A stretch of 64,000 nt of DNA from Blastococcus sp. PRF04-17 (GTDB lineage Bacteria; Actinomycetota; Actinomycetes; Mycobacteriales; Geodermatophilaceae): positions 186,001-250,000 of the forward strand of contig NZ_CP095412.1 of NCBI RefSeq assembly GCF_023016265.1. The letters run 5' to 3'. Of the stretch, positions 46,811-54,190 are shown one piece after another. A program made the translations under genes and the position numbers. Position 1 is the stretch's first letter; the number at the start of each line of letters is the position of its first letter. The notes beneath the pieces are model-generated. The model had not been told where the DNA came from, did not search any database, and saw only the letters and a program-made list of their open reading frames with translations.

Positions 46811-47857
46811 CTAGATGACACCGTCGTCCAGCGCGGCGCGTCCCAACTCCACGCACGGGTCGATGCGGTCCGCGTAACCGGAGGTGTCCTTGCCGGCCAT
46901 CGCTCCGGCGGCCGAGCGGGCCACGATGCCGGCGATGATCGCGGCGAACTTGAAGAACGCGAAGCCGACGTACCAGTTGAGGTCGGACAGGTCGGCGCCG
47001 GTGCGCTGCGCGTACCGCTCGGCCACCTCGCGCCGGGTCGGGAAGCCGGGCAGCGTCGTCACCGGGCTCATCGAGGAGGCGCGCTCCTCACCGGCCTCGG
47101 GCCAGTAGACGAACATCATCCCGATGTCGGTCAGCGGGTCGCCGAGGGTCGACATCTCCCAGTCGAGCACCGCACGGATCCGCCCGGGCTCGTCGGGGTC
47201 GAGGAGGCAGTTGTCGAGCCGGTAGTCGCCGTGCACGATGCTCGACCGCTGCGTCGTCGGCACCGTCTCGGCCAGCCGGGCGGCGAGGGCGTCGAGCCCC
47301 GGACGCTCGCGGTCGCGGGTCGCGTCCCACTGCTTGGTCCAGCGGCGCACCTGCCGGGCGGCGAATCCCTCGGGCCGGCCGAAGTCCGACAGTCCGACCG
47401 CGTCGTGGTCGACCGAGTGCAGATCGGCGAGCACGTCGATCAGCCGCTCGCCGACGAGACGGCGCTGCTCCGGCTGGTCGGCGTAGCCGGGCGGGAACTC
47501 GCTGACCACGTGGATGCCGGCCACGCGCTCCATCACGTAGAACGGTGCGCCCAGCACCGAGTCGTCGGTGCAGAGGTGCAGCGTCCGGGGGACCGGTACG
47601 TCGGTCGGGCCGAGCGCGGAGATGACCCGGTGCTCGCGGGCCATGTCGTGCGCGGTGGCCAGGACGGCGCCCGTCGGCGGGCGCCGCAGGATCACCGCGT
47701 CCTCGGCCGAGCCGCCCTCCGGCGTCACCACGTAGGTGAGGTTCGACATGCCCGCGGCGATCAGCTCGACGGTCACCGACCGCCAGCGCTCGTCGTCGAA
47801 CGTCGAGGCCAGGTAGGGCCCGACGACGGTCGGGTCAGCACCCACGGGAGTCGCCAC
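46811..47857 (-). CDS. Aminoglycoside-phosphotransferase-fold kinase (ACAD10/FadE36 type)
   Basis: A 348-residue APH-fold phosphotransferase. The N-lobe has AGMSNLTYVV and ILRRPPTG near residues 37-60. The catalytic loop is IVHGDYRLDNCLLDPDEPG near residue 208 with the Brenner-type Asp, and VLDWEMSTLGDPLTDIGMMF near residue 232 holds the metal-binding Asp. This pattern is that of the acyl-CoA-dehydrogenase-associated group (ACAD10/FadE36-like), not of drug-modifying enzymes. The substrate is unknown. GTG 47857 has TACCCT 6 bases upstream, so it is leaderless. Confidence 0.88.
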   Translation of the reverse strand: MATPVGADPTVVGPYLASTFDDERWRSVTVELIAAGMSNLTYVVTPEGGSAEDAVILRRPPTGAVLATAHDMAREHRVISALGPTDVPVPRTLHLCTDDSVLGAPFYVMERVAGIHVVSEFPPGYADQPEQRRLVGERLIDVLADLHSVDHDAVGLSDFGRPEGFAARQVRRWTKQWDATRDRERPGLDALAARLAETVPTTQRSSIVHGDYRLDNCLLDPDEPGRIRAVLDWEMSTLGDPLTDIGMMFVYWPEAGEERASSMSPVTTLPGFPTRREVAERYAQRTGADLSDLNWYVGFAFFKFAAIIAGIVARSAAGAMAGKDTSGYADRIDPCVELGRAALDDGVI

Positions 47858-48161
47858 GGGCGCAGGGTAACCTCTGGCGCTCCGCGGCCCCCGAGCCCCG
47901 GAAGACCTCCCGATGTGCCGACTCCTCGGAGTCGGGCACAAACCGGAGGCGCACGGCGTTGGGGGGCTGCCGGTCGTTTCCGATCCGCCGCCGCGGCGGA
48001 CCGGAGGAGGCCGCACCACGGTGCCGGACGCCCCAGCCAACGGGCGACCGGCTCCCCGAGCCACCGGTCGCCACCGCGACCGGCAGGACGGCGGCGCACA
48101 CCCCGCGCCGCCAGACGAGCGGGCACGACGCCCGCGGAACCCCGGAGGAGGGGCACCCACA
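47858..48161. other. Divergent intergenic region, phosphotransferase / DUF4193
   Basis: These 304 bases hold no gene I can support. The minus-strand hexamer TACCCT (47864-47869), 6 bases before the GTG at 47857, is the likely promoter of the phosphotransferase gene. A DUF4193 promoter must also lie here, but I see no clear hexamer pair. Confidence 0.5.
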
Positions 48162-48461
48162 ATGGCCACCGACTACGACGCCCCGCGCCGCAACGAGGCC
48201 GACGAGCTCGGCGAGGACTCGCTCGAGGAGCTCAAGGCCCGGCGTGCGGAGGCGCAGAGCGCGTCCGTCGACGTCGACGAGACCGACTTCAACGAGAACC
48301 TCGAGCTGCCCGGCGCCGACCTGTCCGGCGAGGAGCTCACCGTGCGCGTGCTGCCCAAGCAGGAGGACGAGTTCACCTGTTCGCGCTGCTTCCTGGTCCA
48401 GCACCGCAGCCGGCTGGCGTCCACGCGCGGCGACCAGCTGTTCTGCCGCGACTGCGCTTGA
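48162..48461 (+). CDS. DUF4193 family protein
   Basis: A 99-residue acidic protein of the actinobacterial DUF4193 family. It begins ATDYDAPRRNEADELGEDSL, has an Asp/Glu-rich middle, and ends with a four-Cys zinc site (TCSRCFLVQHRSRL, then FCRDCA). It is thought to be an RNA polymerase- or stress-linked small protein in some species, but I would not assign a role. GGAGGAGG precedes the ATG. In mycobacteria the family member lies between cei and dut (from memory), as here. Its TGA is the first part of repeat copy A5. Confidence 0.88.
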   Translation: MATDYDAPRRNEADELGEDSLEELKARRAEAQSASVDVDETDFNENLELPGADLSGEELTVRVLPKQEDEFTCSRCFLVQHRSRLASTRGDQLFCRDCA

Positions 48462-48516
48462 AAACACCCCCTGCCCCCCACCGCTCGCAGGCTCGCGGTG
48501 GGGCCCTGCAGGGGCC
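48460..48516 (+). repeat. Palindromic element copy A5, starting in the DUF4193 stop codon
   Basis: A 57-bp copy with outer arms CCCCTGC/GCAGGGG, inner stem CCCCACCGC/GCGGTGGGG and loop TCGCAGGCTC. It starts at the G of the TGA stop and ends 16 bases before the next ATG. This is the best-paired copy of the window. Confidence 0.88.
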
Positions 48517-48532
48517 GGCCGGGAGGGACACG

Positions 48533-49429
48533 ATGAGTGAGCACGAGCCTCGGACCGGCCCGGCGCGGGACGTCCCGCCGCCGCGGCCGGTGGCCGCGCC
48601 GCCCCCGCCACCGGTCGAGGAGACCGGGGTCGGCCGCGCGGCCCGCGCCGTCGCCGACGCCGTGGCCGGCCTGGTCAGCTCGGCGCGCGGGGCCGACCCG
48701 GCCGGCGGCTCGGCGAGGTCGGCCGCCGGCGGCCTGAAGGACGTCGTCGGCGCCGTCGGCACGGCCCTCGGCGCGGCGTTCGGCCGGGACGAGACGCGGA
48801 CGGCGGCCGCCGAGGGCACCTCGGGGGACCGCACGCCCGCCGCGCTGCTGGGCGACCTCCTCGCCGCCGCCGCGCCGCGTCTGCCGATCCGCGACGCGGC
48901 GCGGCTGCGCCAGGCCTACCCCGGCCTGACCGACGACGAGATCGCCGACGCGCTGGTCGCGCGGGCGGCCAAGGCCACGAGCAGCATCGGCGCGGCGACC
49001 GGAGGGCTCTCGGCCGCGCACTGGTTCGCCCCCGCGTCCCTGCTGGCGCTGCCGATCGAACTCGGCGCGGAGACGGTGCTGATCGCCGGCATCGAGGTCG
49101 TCCTCATCGGCGAGCTGCACGAGCTGCACGGACGGCCGGCTCCGGGGGACGCCCGCGCCCGCGCCGCCGCCTACCTGGCCAGCTGGTCCACGCAACGGCC
49201 CGTCGCCGGCGCCGGCACGTCGGCGCTCGGGTCGCTGCTGGGCAGTGCCGGCATGCGGGCGGTGCGCAAACGGGTCGCCCGCAAGCTCGCCGGCTCGGTG
49301 CCCACCGCGGCGCCGTTCATGATCGGCGCCGCCATCGCCGGGCGGGGCAACCGCCGAGCCACGGAGGAGCTCGCGGAGCGCGTCCGTGCCGAACTGCGGG
49401 ACTCCCCGGCGGCCGAGCCGGGCTCCTGA
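48533..49429 (+). CDS. Hypothetical protein with membrane-like helices
   Basis: A 298-residue protein. Residues 1-40 are Pro-rich and disordered. Residues 90-145 contain LLAAAAPRLPIRDAARLRQA and YPGLTDDEIADALVARAAKA. A pair of hydrophobic stretches (SLLALPIELGAETVLIAGIE, then VVLIGELHELHG) and a final one (VPTAAPFMIGAAIAGRG) could enter the membrane. The GVGRAARAVADAVAGL start resembles an amphipathic helix. I do not recognise a named family. GGGAGGGACACG precedes the ATG. It follows DUF4193 and precedes dut, so it belongs to the conserved block. Confidence 0.7.
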   Translation: MSEHEPRTGPARDVPPPRPVAAPPPPPVEETGVGRAARAVADAVAGLVSSARGADPAGGSARSAAGGLKDVVGAVGTALGAAFGRDETRTAAAEGTSGDRTPAALLGDLLAAAAPRLPIRDAARLRQAYPGLTDDEIADALVARAAKATSSIGAATGGLSAAHWFAPASLLALPIELGAETVLIAGIEVVLIGELHELHGRPAPGDARARAAAYLASWSTQRPVAGAGTSALGSLLGSAGMRAVRKRVARKLAGSVPTAAPFMIGAAIAGRGNRRATEELAERVRAELRDSPAAEPGS

Positions 49430-49449
49430 ACGATGCGCCCGGCGCCTTA

Positions 49450-49455
49450 TAGGGT
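49450..49455 (+). promoter_or_regulatory. -10 hexamer TAGGGT for leaderless dut
   Basis: TAGGGT ends 7 bases before the GTG at 49463 and favours that start over the ATG at 49433. Confidence 0.5.
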
Positions 49456-49462
49456 CGCCGTC

Positions 49463-49945
49463 GTGCCCGACAACCACGAGCTGGACGTGCCGGTCCGGCT
49501 GACCGTTCCGGAGGGCCGCCCGCCCCAGTACGCCCTGCCCGGCGACGCCGGCGCGGACCTGTCGCTGACCGAGGACGTCGAGCTGGCCCCTCTCCAGCGG
49601 GCCCTCGTCGGCACGGGCGTCGCCGTGGCCATCCCCGAGGGCTACGCCGGGTTCGTGCACCCCCGCTCCGGCCTGGCGCACCGCCTCGGCCTCAGCCTGG
49701 TCAACGCGCCGGGCACGATCGACGCCGGCTACCGCGGTGAGATCAAGGTGAACCTGATCAACCTGGACCCGACCACGCCGCTCACCCTGCGCCGGGGCGA
49801 CCGCGTCGCCCAGCTGGTCGTCCAGCCCGTCGTGCGGGCCCGGTTCGTGCCCGTGGCGGAGCTGCCCGACAGCCCTCGCGGCGCCGGCGGTCACGGGTCC
49901 ACCGGCGGCGCCACGGCGGAACCCGTCATGGGAGGGCAGGCCTGA
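49463..49945 (+). CDS. dut: dUTP diphosphatase
   Basis: A 160-residue trimeric dUTPase that hydrolyses dUTP to dUMP, keeping uracil out of DNA and supplying dTMP synthesis. The five motifs are present in order: [36 protein letters not shown] (with the catalytic Asp), GDRVAQLVV and the C-terminal [11 protein letters not shown], the P-loop-like lid. GTG 49463 is chosen, because a TAGGGT -10 box lies 7 bases upstream; an in-frame ATG at 49433 would put the promoter inside the gene. It forms a compact unit with DUF3710, the hydrolase and the OB-fold gene. Confidence 0.96.
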   Translation: MPDNHELDVPVRLTVPEGRPPQYALPGDAGADLSLTEDVELAPLQRALVGTGVAVAIPEGYAGFVHPRSGLAHRLGLSLVNAPGTIDAGYRGEIKVNLINLDPTTPLTLRRGDRVAQLVVQPVVRARFVPVAELPDSPRGAGGHGSTGGATAEPVMGGQA

Positions 49946-49946
49946 C

Positions 49947-50672
49947 ATGCCGTTCGGACGACGCCGCAACCGCATCGACCGCAGCCTGCGCGAGCGCGGG
50001 GTGCCCCCCGAGCCGCAGGTGCGCGAGCGCGAGGTGGCGGCCACCAGCGGGCCGTGGGACGTCGCCGACGCGCCGCAGGACGGCCTGGCGCGGATCGACC
50101 TGGGGGCGATCCGGCTGCCCGCCCTGCCGGGCATGGACCTGCGGGTCGAGCTCAGCGCCCAGCAGAAGGTCATCGCGGCCACCCTGCGGGCCGGGGAGTC
50201 GACCCTGCAGGTCTCGGCCTTCGCGGCCCCTCGGGCCGGCGGCATCTGGGACGGCGTCCGCGAGGACCTCGCGACGAGCGCTTCGGGGCAGGGCGGCTCG
50301 CTCGAGGAGGTCGAGGGCCCGTTCGGTCCCGAGCTCGCCGGCACGATCATGGCCACGCCGCCGCCCCAGCCCGGTCAGACCACCCCACCCCGGCCCGTCC
50401 GGCGACCGGCCCGCTTCCTGGGCGTCGACGGTCCCCGCTGGTTCCTCCGCGGCATGCTCAGCGGCCCGGCCGCCGCACCGTACGAGGGCGACCCGCCGCC
50501 CGAGACCGCCGCGCTCGAGGCGGCGTTCCGCGGCATCGTCGTCGTCCGGGGGACCGAGCCCATGCCGGTCCGCGAGCAGCTGCCGCTCACCCTGCCGCCG
50601 CAGGCCGCCGCCCAGCTCGCCGCGCGGCAGCAGGCCGCCGGCCGGCCGGGTGGCCCCGCGCCGCAGGCGTGA
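49947..50672 (+). CDS. DUF3710 family protein
   Basis: A 241-residue protein of the actinobacterial DUF3710 family. It starts FGRRRNRIDRSLRERG and contains the typical DLGAIRLPALPGMDLRVELS and FAAPRAGGIWDGVREDLATS segments, followed by VDGPRWFLRGMLSGPAA near residue 155 and AAFRGIVVVRGTEPMP. It has a Pro/Gln/Ala-rich tail. Its function is unknown. It starts 1 bp after dut and overlaps the next gene by 4 bp, so all are co-translated. In mycobacteria it is also next to dut (from memory). Confidence 0.9.
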   Translation: MPFGRRRNRIDRSLRERGVPPEPQVREREVAATSGPWDVADAPQDGLARIDLGAIRLPALPGMDLRVELSAQQKVIAATLRAGESTLQVSAFAAPRAGGIWDGVREDLATSASGQGGSLEEVEGPFGPELAGTIMATPPPQPGQTTPPRPVRRPARFLGVDGPRWFLRGMLSGPAAAPYEGDPPPETAALEAAFRGIVVVRGTEPMPVREQLPLTLPPQAAAQLAARQQAAGRPGGPAPQA

Positions 50673-51442
50673 CCGTCCTCCCGCACCGCTACGGGGACCA
50701 TCCCGACCAGTTCCTGGAGCTGAGCCTGCCGGTGGACCCCGGGCCCGCTCCGGTCGCCGTCGTCCTGCACGGGGGGTTCTGGCGGGCCGCGTACGGCGTT
50801 GAGCTCGCGCGGCCGCTCGCTGCCGACCTCGCGGCCTTCGGCTACGCGGCGGTCGCCGTGGAGTACCGGCGGGTGGGCGCGGGCGGCGGGTGGCCGCACA
50901 CCCTCGAGGACGTCGCCGCCGCGGTGGACTCCCTGGCCGGCCTGCCCCAGGTCGACCGGCTCGACCTCAGGGACGTGACGGTGATCGGCCACTCCGCCGG
51001 GGGCCACCTCGCCGCGTGGGTCGCCGGCCGACGGCGGCTGCCCGACGGCATGCCCGGTGCGGGGCCGTCCGTGCCGGTCACCGCGGCGGTCCTCCAGGCG
51101 GGCGTGCTCGACCTGACCGCGGCCGTGGAGCAGCGGCTCGGCGACGGCGCGGTGGTGGACTTCCTCGGCGCGCGCCCGGCCGAGTCGCCGGAGCGGTACG
51201 CCGCCGCCGATCCGGTCGCCCTGCTGCCCAGCGGGGTGCCGGTGCTCTGCGTGCACGGCGCCGAGGACGACGTCGTCCCGGTCGACCAGAGCCGCCGGTA
51301 CGCGGCGGCCGCCGCGGCCGTGGGGGAGCAGGTCGAGGTGAGCGTCGTCCCCGGTGACCACATGGCGGTCATCGACCCGGCCTCCGACGCGTGGCGGACC
51401 GCGCGGACGTGGATGACGCGCCGCCGTACGCTGGGAGCGTGA
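50669..51442 (+). CDS. Alpha/beta hydrolase, kynurenine-formamidase-like
   Basis: A 257-residue alpha/beta hydrolase. The oxyanion motif HGGFW near residue 34, the nucleophile elbow GHSAGGH with Ser near residue 107, the acid in CVHGAEDDVVPVDQ and His in VPGDHMAVI give a full catalytic triad. HGGFW and GHSAGGH fit the esterase/kynurenine formamidase group (family knowledge); the substrate is unknown here. GTG 50669 overlaps the DUF3710 stop by 4 bp. The 3' end overlaps the OB-fold gene by 4 bp. Confidence 0.88.
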   Translation: MTVLPHRYGDHPDQFLELSLPVDPGPAPVAVVLHGGFWRAAYGVELARPLAADLAAFGYAAVAVEYRRVGAGGGWPHTLEDVAAAVDSLAGLPQVDRLDLRDVTVIGHSAGGHLAAWVAGRRRLPDGMPGAGPSVPVTAAVLQAGVLDLTAAVEQRLGDGAVVDFLGARPAESPERYAAADPVALLPSGVPVLCVHGAEDDVVPVDQSRRYAAAAAAVGEQVEVSVVPGDHMAVIDPASDAWRTARTWMTRRRTLGA

Positions 51443-51816
51443 CCGAGACCCGTCCGGCCGGCTGGCTGTCGAAGGCGCTGCAGCGCCTGACCGCCGACGA
51501 CCAGAGCATCGACGCCCAGGAACTGCGTGCGGAGGCCGTGAACGCCGGCTGCGAGCCCGTGTCGTCCTGCCGCAAGGGCGAGGTGGTCACCGTGACCGGC
51601 CGGCTGAAGTCGGTCGTCTACACCCCCCGGGAGACCGTGCCCACCCTCGAGGCGGAGCTCTTCGACGGCTCCGGGTCGGTGACCCTGGTCTGGCTCGGCC
51701 GCCGCCGCATCCCGGGCATCGAGCCGGGCCGCACGGTGACCGCCCGCGGACGCTTCGCGGCGTTCGACGGCAGACGGGTCATCTACAACCCCTGGTACGA
51801 GCTCGGCGCCGGCTGA
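51439..51816 (+). CDS. OB-fold nucleic-acid-binding domain protein
   Basis: A 125-residue protein. After an N-terminal helical part (GWLSKALQRLTADDQSIDAQ) it holds an OB-fold (VVTVTGRLKSVVYTPRETVP, LEAELFDGSGSVTLVWLGRR, VTARGRFAAFDGRRVIYNPW). The pattern of five strands and the aromatic YNPWYEL ending resemble the tRNA-anticodon/RecG-like OB domains. Two cysteines (NAGCEPVSSC) precede the first strand. It probably binds single-stranded nucleic acid; its role is unknown. GTG 51439 overlaps the hydrolase stop by 4 bp. Confidence 0.85.
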   Translation: MTETRPAGWLSKALQRLTADDQSIDAQELRAEAVNAGCEPVSSCRKGEVVTVTGRLKSVVYTPRETVPTLEAELFDGSGSVTLVWLGRRRIPGIEPGRTVTARGRFAAFDGRRVIYNPWYELGAG

Positions 51817-51829
51817 CGCGCTCGACCAC

Positions 51830-52678
51830 ATGGACAGGATCCGGGGGGACGAGCCGGCCACTGGCGTACCGGGGGAGCCGGAGCTGGCCGCGGCCGCGGA
51901 GCCGGCCGACGTCGAGCAGCCCGAGGCCGACGGGGCCACGCCGTTGTTCGACCGCCACCTCGTGCTCGAGCAGCTGGGTGGCTGGCGCGGCATGGTCGAC
52001 GCCGCGCTGCCCACGATCGCCTTCATCGTGGCCAACTCCCAGGGTGGGCTGCGGGTCGGCATCTACGCCGCGCTGAGCGCCGCGGTGCTGGTCTTCCTGC
52101 TCCGCCTGGTGCGGCGGCAGAGCGTCCAGCAGGCGGTGAGCGGGCTGTTCGCGGTCGGCATCGCGGTCGCGATCGCCGCGGCCTCCGGCCAGGCCCGGGA
52201 CTTCTTCGTGCTCGGCATCGTCCGCAACGCGGCGATCGGGCTGGTGGTGCTGGCGTCCATCGCCTTCCGCCGTCCCCTGGTCGGCGTCGTCGCCGAGTTC
52301 CTCGCGCCCAGCCATCTGGGGTCGATGGCGTCGGCGTCGCTGCCGGGCCTGCGCAAGCGGATCGACAGCGTGCGCGCGCACCTGCACCACGAGCGGCCGC
52401 CGGCACCGGCCCGCGGCGAGCCGGACCCGGAGCCGGAGCTGCACTGGCGCGAGGACCCCCGCATGATGCGGGCCTACACCTGGCTGACGGTCATGTGGGG
52501 CGGGGTGTTCCTGCTGCGCGCGGCCGTGCAGGCGCCCTTCTACTACGCCGACGAGGTCGAGTGGCTGGGCACGGTGTCGCTGCTGCTCGGCCTGCCGGTG
52601 ACGGCGATCGAGGTCGTGGTGACCCTCTGGGTGGTCTCCCGGCTGCACCGCCACCGGTGCGCCGGGGCCCGGGGTTAG
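51830..52678 (+). CDS. DUF3159 family membrane protein
   Basis: A 282-residue protein of the DUF3159 family. A 40-residue acidic start precedes five or six membrane helices: near residues 55-75, 78-95, 100-118, 128-145, 210-235 and 245-265. Signature segments are LGGWRGMVDAALPTIAFIVA, RRQSVQQAVSGLFAVGIAVA and DFFVLGIVRNAAIGLVVLAS. The function of the family is unknown. It starts 13 bp after the OB-fold gene and its last four bases overlap the convergent TrkA-type gene. In mycobacteria the same gene is close to ceoC (from memory). Confidence 0.88.
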   Translation: MDRIRGDEPATGVPGEPELAAAAEPADVEQPEADGATPLFDRHLVLEQLGGWRGMVDAALPTIAFIVANSQGGLRVGIYAALSAAVLVFLLRLVRRQSVQQAVSGLFAVGIAVAIAAASGQARDFFVLGIVRNAAIGLVVLASIAFRRPLVGVVAEFLAPSHLGSMASASLPGLRKRIDSVRAHLHHERPPAPARGEPDPEPELHWREDPRMMRAYTWLTVMWGGVFLLRAAVQAPFYYADEVEWLGTVSLLLGLPVTAIEVVVTLWVVSRLHRHRCAGARG

Positions 52679-53352
52679 GACCGCCCGGCCGCGTTCTCCG
52701 GCGCCAGCACCGCCTGCAGCTGGTCCTCGACCTCGGCGTGCGTGACGAACAGCAGTTCGTCGCCCGCCTCGAGCGGCTCGTCGGGCGTCGGGGTGATGAC
52801 CCGGTCGCCGCGCAGGACCGCGGTCAGCACCGTCTCACGGGGCAGCGGCACCTCGCGCAGCGGCTTGCCCACCCACGGCGTCTCCTCGGAGAGGGTGATC
52901 TCGACCAGGTTGGCCGCGCCCTTCCGGAAGCTCATCAGCCGGACGACGTCGCCGACGGTCACCGCCTCCTCGACCAGCGCCGCGATCACGCGCGGCGTCG
53001 AGACGGCGACGTCCACGCCCCAGGCCTCGGTGTAGAGCCACTCGTTGCGCGGGTCCTTCACCCGCGCGACCACGCGGTCGACCGCGAACTCGGTCTTGGC
53101 CAGCAGCGAGACGACGAGGTTGGCCTTGTCGTCACCGGTGGCGGCGACGACGACGTCGCAGGTGGCCAGCTGCGCCTCCTCGAGGGAGCTGACCTCGCAG
53201 GCGTCGGCCTGCACCCATTCCGCGCCGGGCACGGCGCGCGTGCGGACCTTGCGGGGATCCTTCTCGATGAGCATGACCGTGTGGCCGTTGCCCAGCAGCT
53301 CCCCGGCGATGGACCGGCCGACGGCGCCGGCGCCGACGATCGCGACTCTCAT
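52675..53352 (-). CDS. ceoC: TrkA-type K+ uptake regulator (CeoC)
   Basis: A 225-residue protein with an N-terminal RCK/TrkA_N Rossmann domain (MRVAIVGAGAVGRSIAGELL with the GxGxxG motif, then VMLIEKDPRKV) and a TrkA_C domain (PWVGKPLREVPLPRETVLTA, EPLEAGDELLFVTH). Such subunits bind NAD(H) and nucleotides to gate potassium transporters at the inner membrane surface. The gene overlaps the upstream partner by one codon's width, and the two form a CeoBC pair. The permease they regulate is probably encoded by the divergent gene at 54191. Confidence 0.9.
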   Translation of the reverse strand: MRVAIVGAGAVGRSIAGELLGNGHTVMLIEKDPRKVRTRAVPGAEWVQADACEVSSLEEAQLATCDVVVAATGDDKANLVVSLLAKTEFAVDRVVARVKDPRNEWLYTEAWGVDVAVSTPRVIAALVEEAVTVGDVVRLMSFRKGAANLVEITLSEETPWVGKPLREVPLPRETVLTAVLRGDRVITPTPDEPLEAGDELLFVTHAEVEDQLQAVLAPENAAGRS

Positions 53353-54020
53353 CAGCGACGGCCTCCCTGGTACCCCTGCTCGACGACCGTGTGCACGCGC
53401 GAGGTGACCTCGTCGGTCACGGCGACGGTGAGCTGGTCGCCGTCCTGCAGCACCGTCGACCCCGTGGGCAGCTGGGCGTCGCCGAACCGGACCAGCCAGG
53501 CGACACGGGCGCCGGAGGCGGTCTCGAGCTCGGCCACCTTCCGCCCGACCCAGCCCTCGGTCACGGTGACCCGCATCAGCAGCACCTTGCCGGTGGGCTC
53601 CCGCCACAGCTCGCTGACCTTCACCGACAGCAGCTCGCGCAGCAACCGGTTCACCGTCCAGGGCACGGTGGCGACGCTGGGGATGCCCATCCGCTCGTAG
53701 ACCTCGGCGCGCTTGGAGTCGTAGATGCGCGCGACGACATGCTGGACGCCGAACGTCTCCCGGGCCACGCGGGCGCTGATGATGTTCGAGTTGTCACCGC
53801 TGCTGACCGCGGCGAAGGCGCCGGCGGAGTCGATGCCGGCGTCGAGCAGGGTCTGCCGGTCGAAGCCGAGCCCGGTCACCTGGCGGCCGGAGAAGTCCGG
53901 GCCGAGGCGGCGGAAGGCATCGGGGTCCTGATCGATCACCGCGACGCTGTGCCCGACCTCCTCGAGCCGGCGGGCGATGGCGGAGCCGACGCGTCCGCAG
54001 CCCATCACGACCACGTGCAC
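53352..54020 (-). CDS. ceoB: TrkA-type K+ uptake regulator (CeoB)
   Basis: A 222-residue RCK protein. VHVVVMGCGRVGSAIARRLE opens the Rossmann domain, with VAVIDQDPDAF as the ribose-binding strand and FAAVSSGDNSNIISARVARE near residue 75. The TrkA_C domain follows (GRKVAELETASGARVAWLVR). GTG 54020 is chosen as the first start that keeps the GxGxxG strand at the N-terminus, with CGGGAG upstream. It is divergent from the APC permease gene by 170 bp, the usual arrangement. It is upstream of the second TrkA-type gene with a shared ATGA. Confidence 0.88.
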   Translation of the reverse strand: MHVVVMGCGRVGSAIARRLEEVGHSVAVIDQDPDAFRRLGPDFSGRQVTGLGFDRQTLLDAGIDSAGAFAAVSSGDNSNIISARVARETFGVQHVVARIYDSKRAEVYERMGIPSVATVPWTVNRLLRELLSVKVSELWREPTGKVLLMRVTVTEGWVGRKVAELETASGARVAWLVRFGDAQLPTGSTVLQDGDQLTVAVTDEVTSRVHTVVEQGYQGGRR

Positions 54021-54177
54021 GACCGACTCCCGTGTCCCTCCGCGCCGGCGCCGTCCGCCGTGCGCACCCGGGCGCGAAGCTACACCCGCCAGGACAGCGG
54101 CCGGACGTGGCGCAGGACACATCCCTCTCAGGGGCGGGGCGCGGCGTCCGCGGCGGCGGCGGGCGGCCCCGCGTCCG

Positions 54178-54183
54178 TACGAT
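54178..54183 (+). promoter_or_regulatory. -10 hexamer TACGAT for leaderless APC permease gene
   Basis: TACGAT ends 7 bases before the GTG at 54191, with no Shine-Dalgarno sequence. Confidence 0.5.
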
Positions 54184-54190
54184 CGCCGCC

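Noticed and set aside
46811-47857. Antibiotic (aminoglycoside) phosphotransferase
   Set aside because: The sequence has the motifs of the ACAD10/FadE36-like group, not of drug kinases, and lies in a conserved chromosomal block.
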